A DNA stretch of 64,000 nucleotides from Bacillus shivajii (GTDB lineage: Bacteria > Bacillota > Bacilli > Bacillales > Salisediminibacteriaceae), in NCBI RefSeq assembly GCF_020519665.1, contig NZ_CP084703.1, positions 744,001 through 808,000 of the forward strand. The letters run 5' to 3'. Position 1 is the stretch's first letter. Every line of letters starts with the position of its first letter. The translations under genes were made by a program, and so were the position numbers. The notes beneath the pieces are model-generated. The model was given only the letters and a program-made list of their open reading frames with translations. It did not search any database and was not told the origin of the DNA. Shown piece by piece: positions 26,642-34,216 of this stretch.

Positions 26642-27040
26642 TTATTTCTGTTCCATCAGCTTCTTCATCGCCGGTACATCTGCTGGTGCCCACTTCAATG
26701 ATTCAAGATTATCTCGTTTTAACCAGATCAACTTAGCATGTTCACGTGGAACGGGGGAGCCTGCGATAATGTGAGTCTTTATACAAATCAACTGAATCAC
26801 GATATCATCATATTCATGGATATGTTCATGAAACACTTCGCTAGTAGTTTCAATGGTACAACTTAGTTCCTCTTGAATCTCCCTTTTGAGTGCAGTGAAG
26901 ATGTCTTCATTATTTTCCACTTTGCCGCCAGGAAACTCCCACATGTTTGCCATACTCATCTGAGGTGATCTAAGTGCACAGAGGATTTGTTGATGGTCAT
27001 TTTCAATAATAGCGCCAACCACTTTTACTTCTTTTTTCAT
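26642..27040 (-). CDS. Nudix hydrolase (MutT/CTP-pyrophosphatase-like)
   Basis: 132 aa; ATG 27040 has AGGAGCG at 6 nt, so the ten codons upstream are not used. The Nudix box is complete: GGKVENNEDIFTALKREIQEEL (G, E, REIQEE positions), preceded by MWEFPGGK, typical of (d)NTP pyrophosphohydrolases that remove 8-oxo-dGTP or hydrolyse dCTP/CTP. Mutation-avoidance or pool-sanitising role inferred from family. Single-gene unit. Confidence 0.82.
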   Translation of the reverse strand: MKKEVKVVGAIIENDHQQILCALRSPQMSMANMWEFPGGKVENNEDIFTALKREIQEELSCTIETTSEVFHEHIHEYDDIVIQLICIKTHIIAGSPVPREHAKLIWLKRDNLESLKWAPADVPAMKKLMEQK

Positions 27041-27453
27041 GTGTATCGCTCCTGCTTTTATCGTTTCCATGATTATACCATTTAGTGTTAGGAACTTTTT
27101 GCTAACATCAGGTACTTGGTGTTTTTATTATTATTAAGGATAGTGTAATCGAATTATTCCGTGGCAAAACTTACGGTCAGTAAAAAATCGCTCTGTTGTG
27201 TTAGCGAATTAACATACGAGAGGACAGTTAACTGTCCTCTCATGCCCTCTCGTTCCCTAAGGTTGCATATATCGTGATTAAGACCCCTTAAACTCTATTT
27301 GTTAACGCTTACATTCACTAATTGACGTGTATCCTCACTACCTTGTGTCAACCCCTTGAAGTCAATATTCAGCATGTTACGATAGATACTGGATTAAAAA
27401 AACAGAGGTTTGAGACGACATCTTTGTTTTTACAAAAAGGAGAACGAACATTA
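27041..27453. other. Intergenic region with a perfect 24-bp palindrome
   Basis: 413 bp upstream of proC. Most of it is unremarkable AT-rich DNA, but 27218-27241 is a perfect palindrome (half-site GAGAGGACAGTT). No gene was found; an in-frame extension of proC upstream of 27454 lacks a ribosome site. Confidence 0.6.
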
Positions 27454-28296
27454 ATGTCTAAAAATATACGTGTTGCGTTTATTGGTGCTGGAAATATGGC
27501 CGAGGCGATGATTTCTGGTATCGTAAAAACGGGAACACTTGAACCACATGAAGTCATTGTTACAAACCGAAGCAACGAAGAGCGATTACTAGAATTGCAT
27601 AATCGATATGGCATTCAAGGGATGGTTCGCGACCGTTTACCGATTGAGTCGGTTGACGTGATCGTTCTTGCGATGAAGCCAAAGGATGCCGAGCAGTCGC
27701 TATTGTCGCTTAAAGATCAACTTCGACCAGATCAAGTTGTCATGAGTGTTTTAGCTGGGATTTCAACGTCGTTTATGGAAGAGCATTTGCAGTCAGGTCA
27801 GCAAGTGATTCGCGTGATGCCAAACACTTCTAGCATGCTTCAGGAGTCGGCAACAGCGATTTCGCCAGGTGAGAACGTGACGATGAAAAATGTGAAGCTT
27901 GCGAAAAAATTACTGAAGGCAATTGGCGAAGTTTACGTCATCGAAGAAGATCAGATGGACTTGTTTACAGGTATTGCAGGGAGTGGACCTGCTTACTATT
28001 ATTACTTGATGGAACATATCGAAAAAACAGCGAAAGAAAATGGTATGGATCCAATCCAAGCAAGAGAAATCGGTGCTCAAACAATTTTAGGTGCTGCCAA
28101 AATGATGCTTGAGCGTGATGAATCACCAGCAAAGTTACGCAAGAATATCACATCGAAAAACGGAACAACTGCATCCGGACTTGAAGCTTTAGCTGAAAAC
28201 GGTGGCGGCGAAGCAATCAAAGCTGCTATTGAAGGTGCGATGAATCGTTCGAAAGAAATTAGTGAAGAGTTAGAGAAAGTAGCGGTTCTGCAGTAA
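27454..28296 (+). CDS. proC: Pyrroline-5-carboxylate reductase
   Basis: 280 aa. The open frame extends 44 codons upstream, but ATG 27454 follows AAAAGGAG and starts the conserved RVAFIGAGNMAEAMISG (NAD(P)H-binding Rossmann motif). The C-terminal signature SPAKLRKNITSKNGTTASGL is the P5C reductase motif. It catalyses the last step of proline synthesis, also supplying proline as an osmoprotectant in halotolerant Bacillus. Single-gene unit with terminator. Confidence 0.92.
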   Translation: MSKNIRVAFIGAGNMAEAMISGIVKTGTLEPHEVIVTNRSNEERLLELHNRYGIQGMVRDRLPIESVDVIVLAMKPKDAEQSLLSLKDQLRPDQVVMSVLAGISTSFMEEHLQSGQQVIRVMPNTSSMLQESATAISPGENVTMKNVKLAKKLLKAIGEVYVIEEDQMDLFTGIAGSGPAYYYYLMEHIEKTAKENGMDPIQAREIGAQTILGAAKMMLERDESPAKLRKNITSKNGTTASGLEALAENGGGEAIKAAIEGAMNRSKEISEELEKVAVLQ

Positions 28297-28328
28297 AAAA
28301 AACAATATAACTTAAGTTCATGAATAAT

Positions 28329-28368
28329 GAACCTTTTGGCTGGAAAACCAAGAGGTTCTTTTTTTTTT
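28329..28368 (+). terminator. proC terminator
   Basis: GAACCTTTTGG pairs with CCAAGAGGTTC, followed by T10. Confidence 0.85.
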
Positions 28369-28491
28369 GACTCTGAACTCCTGATCGGAGTTTTCGCAAC
28401 GAATGGGGCTTACATATTTATATGGTTTCGAGTGCAAAATATGGAAGAAAATGAAGGTCGACAAGGGAAGTTATTTTGGAGGTGGTTTATC

Positions 28492-29103
28492 TTGGATTTA
28501 CATTTCGTATGGAAAGCAGTTGTCATCGTTTTCGGCGGAGTTCTTATATTACGTCTTGCAGGTAGAAAATCGATTTCACAAATGACTGTAGCGCAGACAG
28601 TCATGATGATTGCGATTGGTTCATTAATTATTCAGCCAGTTGGTGACCGAAATATTTGGATTACGATGGTTATTACCTTTTTACTTGTACTTACCCTGCT
28701 ATTTATCGAGTACATCGTACTAAAAAATGACAAACTAGAACGTTTTTTTTACAGCCAATCGGTAGTCGTTGTTGAGAATGGCCAAATTCTTGATAAAAAC
28801 TTAAAAAAACTACGGTTAACGGTTGATATGCTTGAGTTGCGAATTAGGCAACAAGGGATACAAAACATCAGTGATGTACAATGGGCAACGATTGAATCAA
28901 ATGGTCAGTTAGGATTTATGCTAAAACCTGAAAAACAATATGCAACAAAAGAAGATATTGAAAAATTGAGATTGCTGATTAGGCAAGCGTTACCTCATTC
29001 TCCAAATCAAACCCCTATAACGCACCCAAGTTCTACAGAAAATCTATTTACAGAGATAGCACATAACAAACATAAGCAGCAACCACCGGAGCACTTGAAA
29101 TAA
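28492..29103 (+). CDS. DUF421 (YetF/YrbG-like) membrane protein
   Basis: 203 aa from a TTG at 28492, preceded by GGAGGTGG; the longer frame from 28327 runs through the proC terminator and is not credible. Three N-terminal membrane helices containing RLAGRKSISQMTVAQTVMMI, then a soluble alpha/beta domain with VVVVENGQILDKNLKKL, as in YetF. The C-terminal ~30 residues are Pro/His-rich. Function of the family is not settled; it is 16 bp upstream of a ClC gene, so probably co-transcribed. Confidence 0.82.
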   Translation: MDLHFVWKAVVIVFGGVLILRLAGRKSISQMTVAQTVMMIAIGSLIIQPVGDRNIWITMVITFLLVLTLLFIEYIVLKNDKLERFFYSQSVVVVENGQILDKNLKKLRLTVDMLELRIRQQGIQNISDVQWATIESNGQLGFMLKPEKQYATKEDIEKLRLLIRQALPHSPNQTPITHPSSTENLFTEIAHNKHKQQPPEHLK

Positions 29104-29119
29104 TGAAGAGAGGAATTGT

Positions 29120-30403
29120 ATGTATATGAATAAAACATTGTTCATAACTCTTTCAAAATGGATCTTTTGGGGTGGAATCATCGGTCTCGTTATTGGTTCC
29201 ACAACGGCCTTTCTCTTAAATACAAATGATTTTCTTGGTGAGGTGCGAGAACGAAATTCTTGGTTAATTCTTTGCCTTCCGATAGCAGGGGGAGTTCTTG
29301 GATACCTCTATATGAAATGTGGAACGAGTGCTGGTACGGAGTTATATAAAGGGAATAATCTCGTAATTGAAGGAGTACATGGGAAAACGACGGTGCTCCG
29401 CAGGTTAGGACCTCTTGTCTATTTTGGGACATTTTTAACTGTCTTATTTGGCGGGTCAACAGGCAGAGAAGGTGCTGCAATTCAAATGGGAGGGAGTGTA
29501 GCTGAAGCTGTAAATAAGTTCTTTAAAGTCCACCTCATAGACAAGAAGATCTTATTGATGAGTGGAATAAGTGCAGGGTTTGGAGCTGCATTTGGTACGC
29601 CAATTACAGGTGCTGTGTTTGGTATGGAAATGACCGCTCTAGGTAAACTGAAATATGAAGCCCTTGTCCCTTGCCTTACCGCAAGTTTTGTTGGTCATTT
29701 TATGACTGAAAAAGCTTGGGGAGTAGAGCATGAAACATTTATTATTCAATCTGTACCAGAATTGTCAGTTATATCGTTTGGAAAAGTCATTTTTTTAGCG
29801 ATTCTTTTTAGTTTAGTGAGTGTTTTATATTGCCAATTAAGGCACGGAATACATACGCTTTCAGAAAGATATACGAAGAAAAATCATATGGTCAGAGCTT
29901 TTATTGGGGGATTAATTATTGTCGCTTTGACTTATATGATAGGTTCTTATGAATATAACGGACGTAGCTTAGATATGCTTGAAGAATCTTTTAAACATGA
30001 GGTCCCTCCGTTTGCTTTTCTTGCTAAGCTAGTCTTTACAGCAGTTACGTTAGGAACGGGTTTTGTAGGAGGGGAAGCAATCCCGTTATTTTTCATTGGG
30101 GCAACATTAGGAAATGCGTTATATCCACTTATTGATTTTCCGATGTCATTTCTAGCTGCCTTAGGTATGGTCGCAGTATTTACTGGAGGTGCAAATACTC
30201 CAATAGCTGCCTTTCTTTTAGGAGTGGAGATGTTTGATGGAAAAGGGATTGAATATTTTTTTGTCGCCTGTTTAACGAGCTATCTTTTCTCTGGTCACCA
30301 TGGACTGTGGCCATCTCAATCGATCCATGAACCAAAAAGCCGATTGTATCAAGTTGCTATTGGAGAAACGATTAAAAATGTGGAGAAAAAGAAAAAAAGT
30401 TAG
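29120..30403 (+). CDS. ClC-family anion channel/antiporter
   Basis: 427 aa; AGAGGA upstream, with ATG at 29120 or 29126. About 10-12 membrane segments. GGSTGREGAAIQMGG holds the gating-Glu motif (GxEGP-type, here GREGA), followed by GFGAAFGTPITGAVFG and GTGFVGGEAIPLFFIGATLG. The GREG[A/T] form occurs in the fluoride-exporting CLC-F subgroup, so fluoride/proton antiport is possible but not proved. No fluoride riboswitch was seen upstream. Probably an operon with the DUF421 gene. Confidence 0.83.
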   Translation: MYMNKTLFITLSKWIFWGGIIGLVIGSTTAFLLNTNDFLGEVRERNSWLILCLPIAGGVLGYLYMKCGTSAGTELYKGNNLVIEGVHGKTTVLRRLGPLVYFGTFLTVLFGGSTGREGAAIQMGGSVAEAVNKFFKVHLIDKKILLMSGISAGFGAAFGTPITGAVFGMEMTALGKLKYEALVPCLTASFVGHFMTEKAWGVEHETFIIQSVPELSVISFGKVIFLAILFSLVSVLYCQLRHGIHTLSERYTKKNHMVRAFIGGLIIVALTYMIGSYEYNGRSLDMLEESFKHEVPPFAFLAKLVFTAVTLGTGFVGGEAIPLFFIGATLGNALYPLIDFPMSFLAALGMVAVFTGGANTPIAAFLLGVEMFDGKGIEYFFVACLTSYLFSGHHGLWPSQSIHEPKSRLYQVAIGETIKNVEKKKKS

Positions 30404-30508
30404 TGTCTAGTATTTTAAAATGATGTTCACCAAGGTCTTGATCATTCGTTGAAATAAAATGTAGGTGAAGAGCTAAAATGTCTCTCAACTACGTATGACG
30501 GTATATGA

Positions 30509-30545
30509 AAATGTTTGAACCTCCTGTTGACTAGAGGGGAGGTCT
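30509..30545 (+). terminator. Terminator after the ClC gene
   Basis: ACCTCC and GGAGGT arms with a 16-nt loop and TTTT. Confidence 0.6.
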
Positions 30546-30561
30546 TTTAAGATAAAAGTCT

Positions 30562-30747
30562 TTACCAATTAGGCATTTGTGCTTTATGTTGCTCAACCCA
30601 ACTCATGCAATAGTTAGGATCGATGTGGTTTTTTAAACATTGTTGGAAGAACAGTTGAATGTCTAGTTCATTACAATCTTCCCAAGATCCACAAGTGTTG
30701 TGGAATATATTCTCCATTTTTTCTTGTGCAGCATTTCTATTTGTCAT
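30562..30747 (-). CDS. Small four-cysteine protein, unknown function
   Basis: 61 aa from ATG 30747 preceded by a perfect GGAGG site; the 18 upstream codons are dropped for that reason. Four cysteines in two pairs, CGSWEDC (CX5C) and CLKNHIDPNYC (CX9C), in a helical, soluble sequence. The pairs could form disulfides or bind a metal. No family recognised. Confidence 0.65.
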   Translation of the reverse strand: MTNRNAAQEKMENIFHNTCGSWEDCNELDIQLFFQQCLKNHIDPNYCMSWVEQHKAQMPNW

Positions 30748-30940
30748 GGTTATTCCTCCTGAAAAAACGTACTGATAACGATCATTAATCAGTCTGTCCA
30801 ATCCTTGTCACTGTAAACATAGGGCAATTATGAGCATTCCTTATAGAAACCACCTCGTAATAAAAAGATTCGATTGTTTTATAGCGGGAGCATTGTTATT
30901 CTAGAAAAGGATGAATGGCTTTTAGAAGAGGTGGAACATT

Positions 30941-31276
30941 GTGAATGTCATGTTATATGATTTATTTTTAGTGTTAATCGGAATTGTGCTAGGAATGATT
31001 GTAAAGGACCCATTAAAAAATCTTGTGACAGGGAAGTATAAAGAAGATGCGCGTCAGAAAAAGCGTGTGAAACTTTTACTTTATATTAGAGGGAACAAAA
31101 CGAAGGATCATCCAACTACTGAAGAGATGGCAGAGAATGTCTTTTCGGGAAAACTTGATATACGTACCGTAACAAAGCTTTTACAAGAAGTTGAAGAAAC
31201 TGGATTGATAAGAGGGGTTACAAATAGAGATCAAGATGAAGGAAAAACAAAGTGGATATATCAAAAGCAAAAATAA
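30941..31276 (+). CDS. Membrane-anchored protein with winged-helix-like C-terminus
   Basis: 111 aa; GTG start with GAGGTGG upstream. One N-terminal membrane helix (about residues 5-22), a basic linker, then about 70 residues with the helix pattern of a winged-helix domain (TTEEMAENVFSGKLDIRTVTKLLQEVEETGLI). Might sense or bind nucleic acid at the membrane, but no partner is visible. Ends in a strong terminator. Not recognised as a named family. Confidence 0.6.
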   Translation: MNVMLYDLFLVLIGIVLGMIVKDPLKNLVTGKYKEDARQKKRVKLLLYIRGNKTKDHPTTEEMAENVFSGKLDIRTVTKLLQEVEETGLIRGVTNRDQDEGKTKWIYQKQK

Positions 31277-31278
31277 AA

Positions 31279-31337
31279 GGAGCGGTCCCCAATGCATTTG
31301 AAGATTTTCATGCATTGGATGGACAGCTCCGTTTTGT
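31279..31337 (+). terminator. Terminator, long stem
   Basis: GGAGCGGTCCCCAATGCAT pairs with ATGCATTGGATGGACAGCTCC, followed by GTTTTG; shared with the convergent SDR gene. Confidence 0.8.
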
Positions 31338-32057
31338 TTAAAACGGGTTTGTGGCCCATTGCGCGGCAGTTTTAATAAATGTACGCTGTTCTAATTTGAG
31401 GTTATTTACGATATATTCTGCTACATCTTCAGCTTGCGTATATTTGTCTGGGTTCCAATCGTGATTATCTCTTCCGCGTGTGAAATCTGTTTCTACTAGA
31501 CTAGGGGTTAATACACTAACGCGTATGTTATGGGGCCGAACTTCTTGCATCAGTGATTCACTCATACCGATAACGGCAAATTTTGACGCACTGTAAGCAC
31601 TTGAGCCTTCTGTCCCTTTAAGCCCGGACATAGAGGAGATATTGACGATGTCTCCTTTATTCTTTTCAATCATGGCTGGTAGGGCGGCTTGCGTAACGTG
31701 AACGATCCCCATTACGTTCGTATCTAATACCTTTTTCCACTCATCTGTTGGTAATTCGAGGAATGATCCGCGAACACCGACTCCTGCGTTGTTAATTAAA
31801 ATATCGATAGCTCCGAATTTATCTTCAATTTTTTTAACTGCTAGTTGCACTTCTTGCTCGTTTGCAACGTCAGCAACTGCTGTAACAAAGGTTGCATCAA
31901 GAGCTGTTAGTTCTTTTTCAACAGATTGAAAGCTTTCTTCAGAGCGTGCAATGAGGCCCAGTTCAACGCCTTCTTTGGCGAGGGCAATAGCAGTTGCTCG
32001 TCCAATTCCTCTGCTGCCACCAGTTATCAGCGCTTTCTTTCCTTCTAATGATTGCAT
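31338..32057 (-). CDS. Short-chain dehydrogenase/reductase (YoxD/FabG-like)
   Basis: 239 aa from ATG 32057 (AGGATG upstream). Classical SDR: cofactor motif ITGGSRGIGRA, NNAG, catalytic Ser in SSMSG and YSASK (Tyr-x-x-x-Lys). Length and sequence resemble B. subtilis YoxD (3-ketoacyl-ACP reductase-like). NADP preference is likely. Substrate unknown; single-gene unit. Confidence 0.86.
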   Translation of the reverse strand: MQSLEGKKALITGGSRGIGRATAIALAKEGVELGLIARSEESFQSVEKELTALDATFVTAVADVANEQEVQLAVKKIEDKFGAIDILINNAGVGVRGSFLELPTDEWKKVLDTNVMGIVHVTQAALPAMIEKNKGDIVNISSMSGLKGTEGSSAYSASKFAVIGMSESLMQEVRPHNIRVSVLTPSLVETDFTRGRDNHDWNPDKYTQAEDVAEYIVNNLKLEQRTFIKTAAQWATNPF

Positions 32058-32157
32058 TTTCACATCATCCTTTCTTTATGTCTTTGCATTATTGTATCTG
32101 TATGGAAGTAACAAGAACAACAAAATGCTCAAAAAAGGAGCGAAGCATCCTTTTTTC

Positions 32158-32202
32158 TACCATATATTTACCAGGTGCCAGGCACCTGGTAAATATATGG
32201 TA
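32158..32202. repeat. Perfect long palindrome of the CCAGGTGCC family
   Basis: Twenty-two-base arms (32158-32179 and 32181-32202) with a single central A; the centre is ACCAGGTGCCAGGCACCTGG. In the gap between divergent SDR and NhaC genes, so a terminator role is unlikely at this site. Confidence 0.9.
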
Positions 32203-32292
32203 AGTAGGTTGGGGTTGCAGGTATAAAAATGCGCGAATATCACATCCTAATAAACAGTTTTTAATACATATTAGGTTGGGTGAGGTATGTTC

Positions 32293-33705
32293 ATGGAGAC
32301 AAGCTGGCTGTCGATTATTCCATTTTTATTAGTAATACCAATTGCGATTATTACAAGACAAGTGCTTCCGGGCCTCTTAGTTGGTTTGCTTGTTGGGGCT
32401 TACTTAATCAACCCAACGATACTTGGCGGTGTTCAAACGATGCTTGATTATATTGTTCAAGCATTGATTGATGTTAATAATATAAAAATAATCGTCTTCT
32501 TATATGCGTTTTCAGGACTCGTTGGCATTATAAAAATGAGTGGGGGAATTAAAGGTTTTGTTGAAGCAGCTTCAGAACGGATTACGACGAAGAAACAAGC
32601 ACTTGTATTAACATATTTATCAACAATCGGGACCTTTAGTGCTCCTACCTTTCGTTTTGTAACGATTGCACCTATCATGAAGGCGCTGTTGAAAAAAGTA
32701 AAGATGTCGACAAAAGAACTAGGCTTTGTTATTGAAACGACAGCAACTCCTGTTATCGTCCTAATTCCAGTTGCCACTGCGTTTGTTGGATATATGGTGT
32801 CTGTCATACAAATTTCTATCGAAAATGTCGGCAGTGACCTCGATCCATATGATTTGTTTTTACAAAGTATCCCGTTTAACTTTTTTGCTATTACAATCAT
32901 ATTTTTAGGAATTTATTTAAGTTTTTTCCACAAGTCTCACTCAGGTGGTCCAATGGAAATTGATGAAGAGGAAGTCGAGGAAGAGGAAGAAGATTGGCAT
33001 GATTGCCATCCGGCTGTATCAAAAGAATTGCCAGATAAACCTTTGAACTTACTCGTACCAATCATTCTTGTGATCGGTCTTACGTTATTTTTGACATGGT
33101 GGGATGGCCATCAGCAAGGTCACTCCTTATTCGATGCATTCATTAATGCAGATGTTTTGCAAGCGATGGTTGTTGCGTTAATTATCACGGTTTTAGTGTC
33201 TATCGTCATGTTCCTTTTCCAAGGGGTGAAACTTGCAGATTTAATCAACAGCTTTATTGCAGGTGGTAATGAATTGATGGCAGTTATTGTTTTATTATCG
33301 GTCGTGTGGGGGTTATCTTCTGTAACCGACGATCTTGGTTTTTCTGGGTTTGTTACAGCACATACAGCCTGGATCCCAGCCATGTTTATAACACCCCTTT
33401 TGTTTGTATTCGGTGCTGCCGTCTCATATTTTATTGGTTCAGCTTGGGGGACGTGGGGGATTTTAATGCCGCTAGGAGTGTCGCTTGCTTATGCAGGAGA
33501 CATCTCACTCCATGTGACAATCGGTGCAATTTTTGCTAGTGGTTCGTTTGGTGCGTTTGCGTCACCGCTTAGTGACGATACGAATACGATAGCGAAAATA
33601 TTAGGTCTCACGGTTGTTGATTATGCGAAATTCAAATTGAAGCCTGCATTAATTGCGGCAGGGATAACGACAGTGTTATATACAGGAGTTTCGTTTCTTA
33701 TATAA
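32293..33705 (+). CDS. NhaC-family Na+/H+ antiporter (second)
   Basis: 470 aa; GAGGT lies 6 nt before ATG 32293, while ATG 32287 abuts it. About 12 membrane segments; GTFSAPTFRFVTIAPIMKAL and GSFGAFASPLSDDTNTIAKI hold the polar/charged transmembrane signature of NhaC/YuiF-type antiporters. A central cytoplasmic loop (residues ~215-245) is very acidic, with runs of Glu and a DWHDCHP segment that could sense ions or metals (inference). Single-gene unit; a 20-bp tandem array follows. Confidence 0.85.
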   Translation: METSWLSIIPFLLVIPIAIITRQVLPGLLVGLLVGAYLINPTILGGVQTMLDYIVQALIDVNNIKIIVFLYAFSGLVGIIKMSGGIKGFVEAASERITTKKQALVLTYLSTIGTFSAPTFRFVTIAPIMKALLKKVKMSTKELGFVIETTATPVIVLIPVATAFVGYMVSVIQISIENVGSDLDPYDLFLQSIPFNFFAITIIFLGIYLSFFHKSHSGGPMEIDEEEVEEEEEDWHDCHPAVSKELPDKPLNLLVPIILVIGLTLFLTWWDGHQQGHSLFDAFINADVLQAMVVALIITVLVSIVMFLFQGVKLADLINSFIAGGNELMAVIVLLSVVWGLSSVTDDLGFSGFVTAHTAWIPAMFITPLLFVFGAAVSYFIGSAWGTWGILMPLGVSLAYAGDISLHVTIGAIFASGSFGAFASPLSDDTNTIAKILGLTVVDYAKFKLKPALIAAGITTVLYTGVSFLI

Positions 33706-33778
33706 TCGATTCTTAGGCAGGGGAGATGTGAGCAGTTATATTCCTTGTTATGGTGTTTAATAATAATGATTTTAAGTT

Positions 33779-34160
33779 ACGGACAAATTGTTATTTTCAC
33801 GGATAAATCGAAAAAGTCGCGGATAAATCGAAAAAGTTGCGGATAAATTGAAAAAGTCGCGGATAAATTGAAAAAGTCGCGGATAAATCGAAAAAGTCAC
33901 GGATAAATCGAAAAAGTCACGGACAAACCGAAAAAGTCGCGGACAAATCGAAAAAGTCGCGGACAAATCGAAAAAGTCACGGATAAATCGAAAAAGTAGC
34001 GGACAAACCAAAAAAGTCGCGGATAAATCGAAAAAGTCACGGATAAATCGATAAAGTAGCGGATAAATCGAAAAAGTCGCGGACAAATCAAAAAAAGTCG
34101 CGGACAAATCGAAAAAGTCGCGGACAAACCGAAATTCTCACGGACAAACCAAAAACCTCA
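33779..34160. repeat. Tandem 20-bp repeat array 2 (19 units)
   Basis: Nineteen units, with GGAYAAA starting at 33781, 33801, 33821 and so on; one unit has an extra A near 34090. Consensus GCGGATAAATCGAAAAAGTC. Same orientation on the plus strand as array 1 at 5272. No spacers. Lies between the 3' ends of the second NhaC gene and the BCCT gene. Frames open through it are repeat artefacts. Confidence 0.95.
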
Positions 34161-34183
34161 CAAAAAAAATACGATAAAAAGAA

Positions 34184-34213
34184 GCCGAGCTTTCATGAAA
34201 AGCTCGGCATTTT
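34184..34213. terminator. Terminator of the BCCT gene
   Basis: GCCGAGCTTT and AAAAGCTCGGC arms around TCATG, with T/A-rich flanks on both strands. Confidence 0.8.
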
Positions 34214-34216
34214 ATC

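Noticed and set aside
27322-27453. 44-codon extension of ProC
   Set aside because: No ribosome site; the family N-terminus begins at the ATG at 27454.
28327-28491. Upstream extension of the DUF421 protein
   Set aside because: It runs through the proC terminator, whereas the TTG at 28492 follows a strong GGAGGTGG.
29030-29119. Fluoride riboswitch before the ClC gene
   Set aside because: The region is the 3' end of the DUF421 gene, and no crcB-motif core was recognised.
33772-34127. Two minus-strand frames of 76 and 111 codons over the second 20-bp array
   Set aside because: Same artefact: repeated SATFSI/PRLF peptides from a non-coding tandem repeat.
33779-34160. CRISPR array
   Set aside because: Repeat units are contiguous, with no unique spacers, and no cas genes are present.
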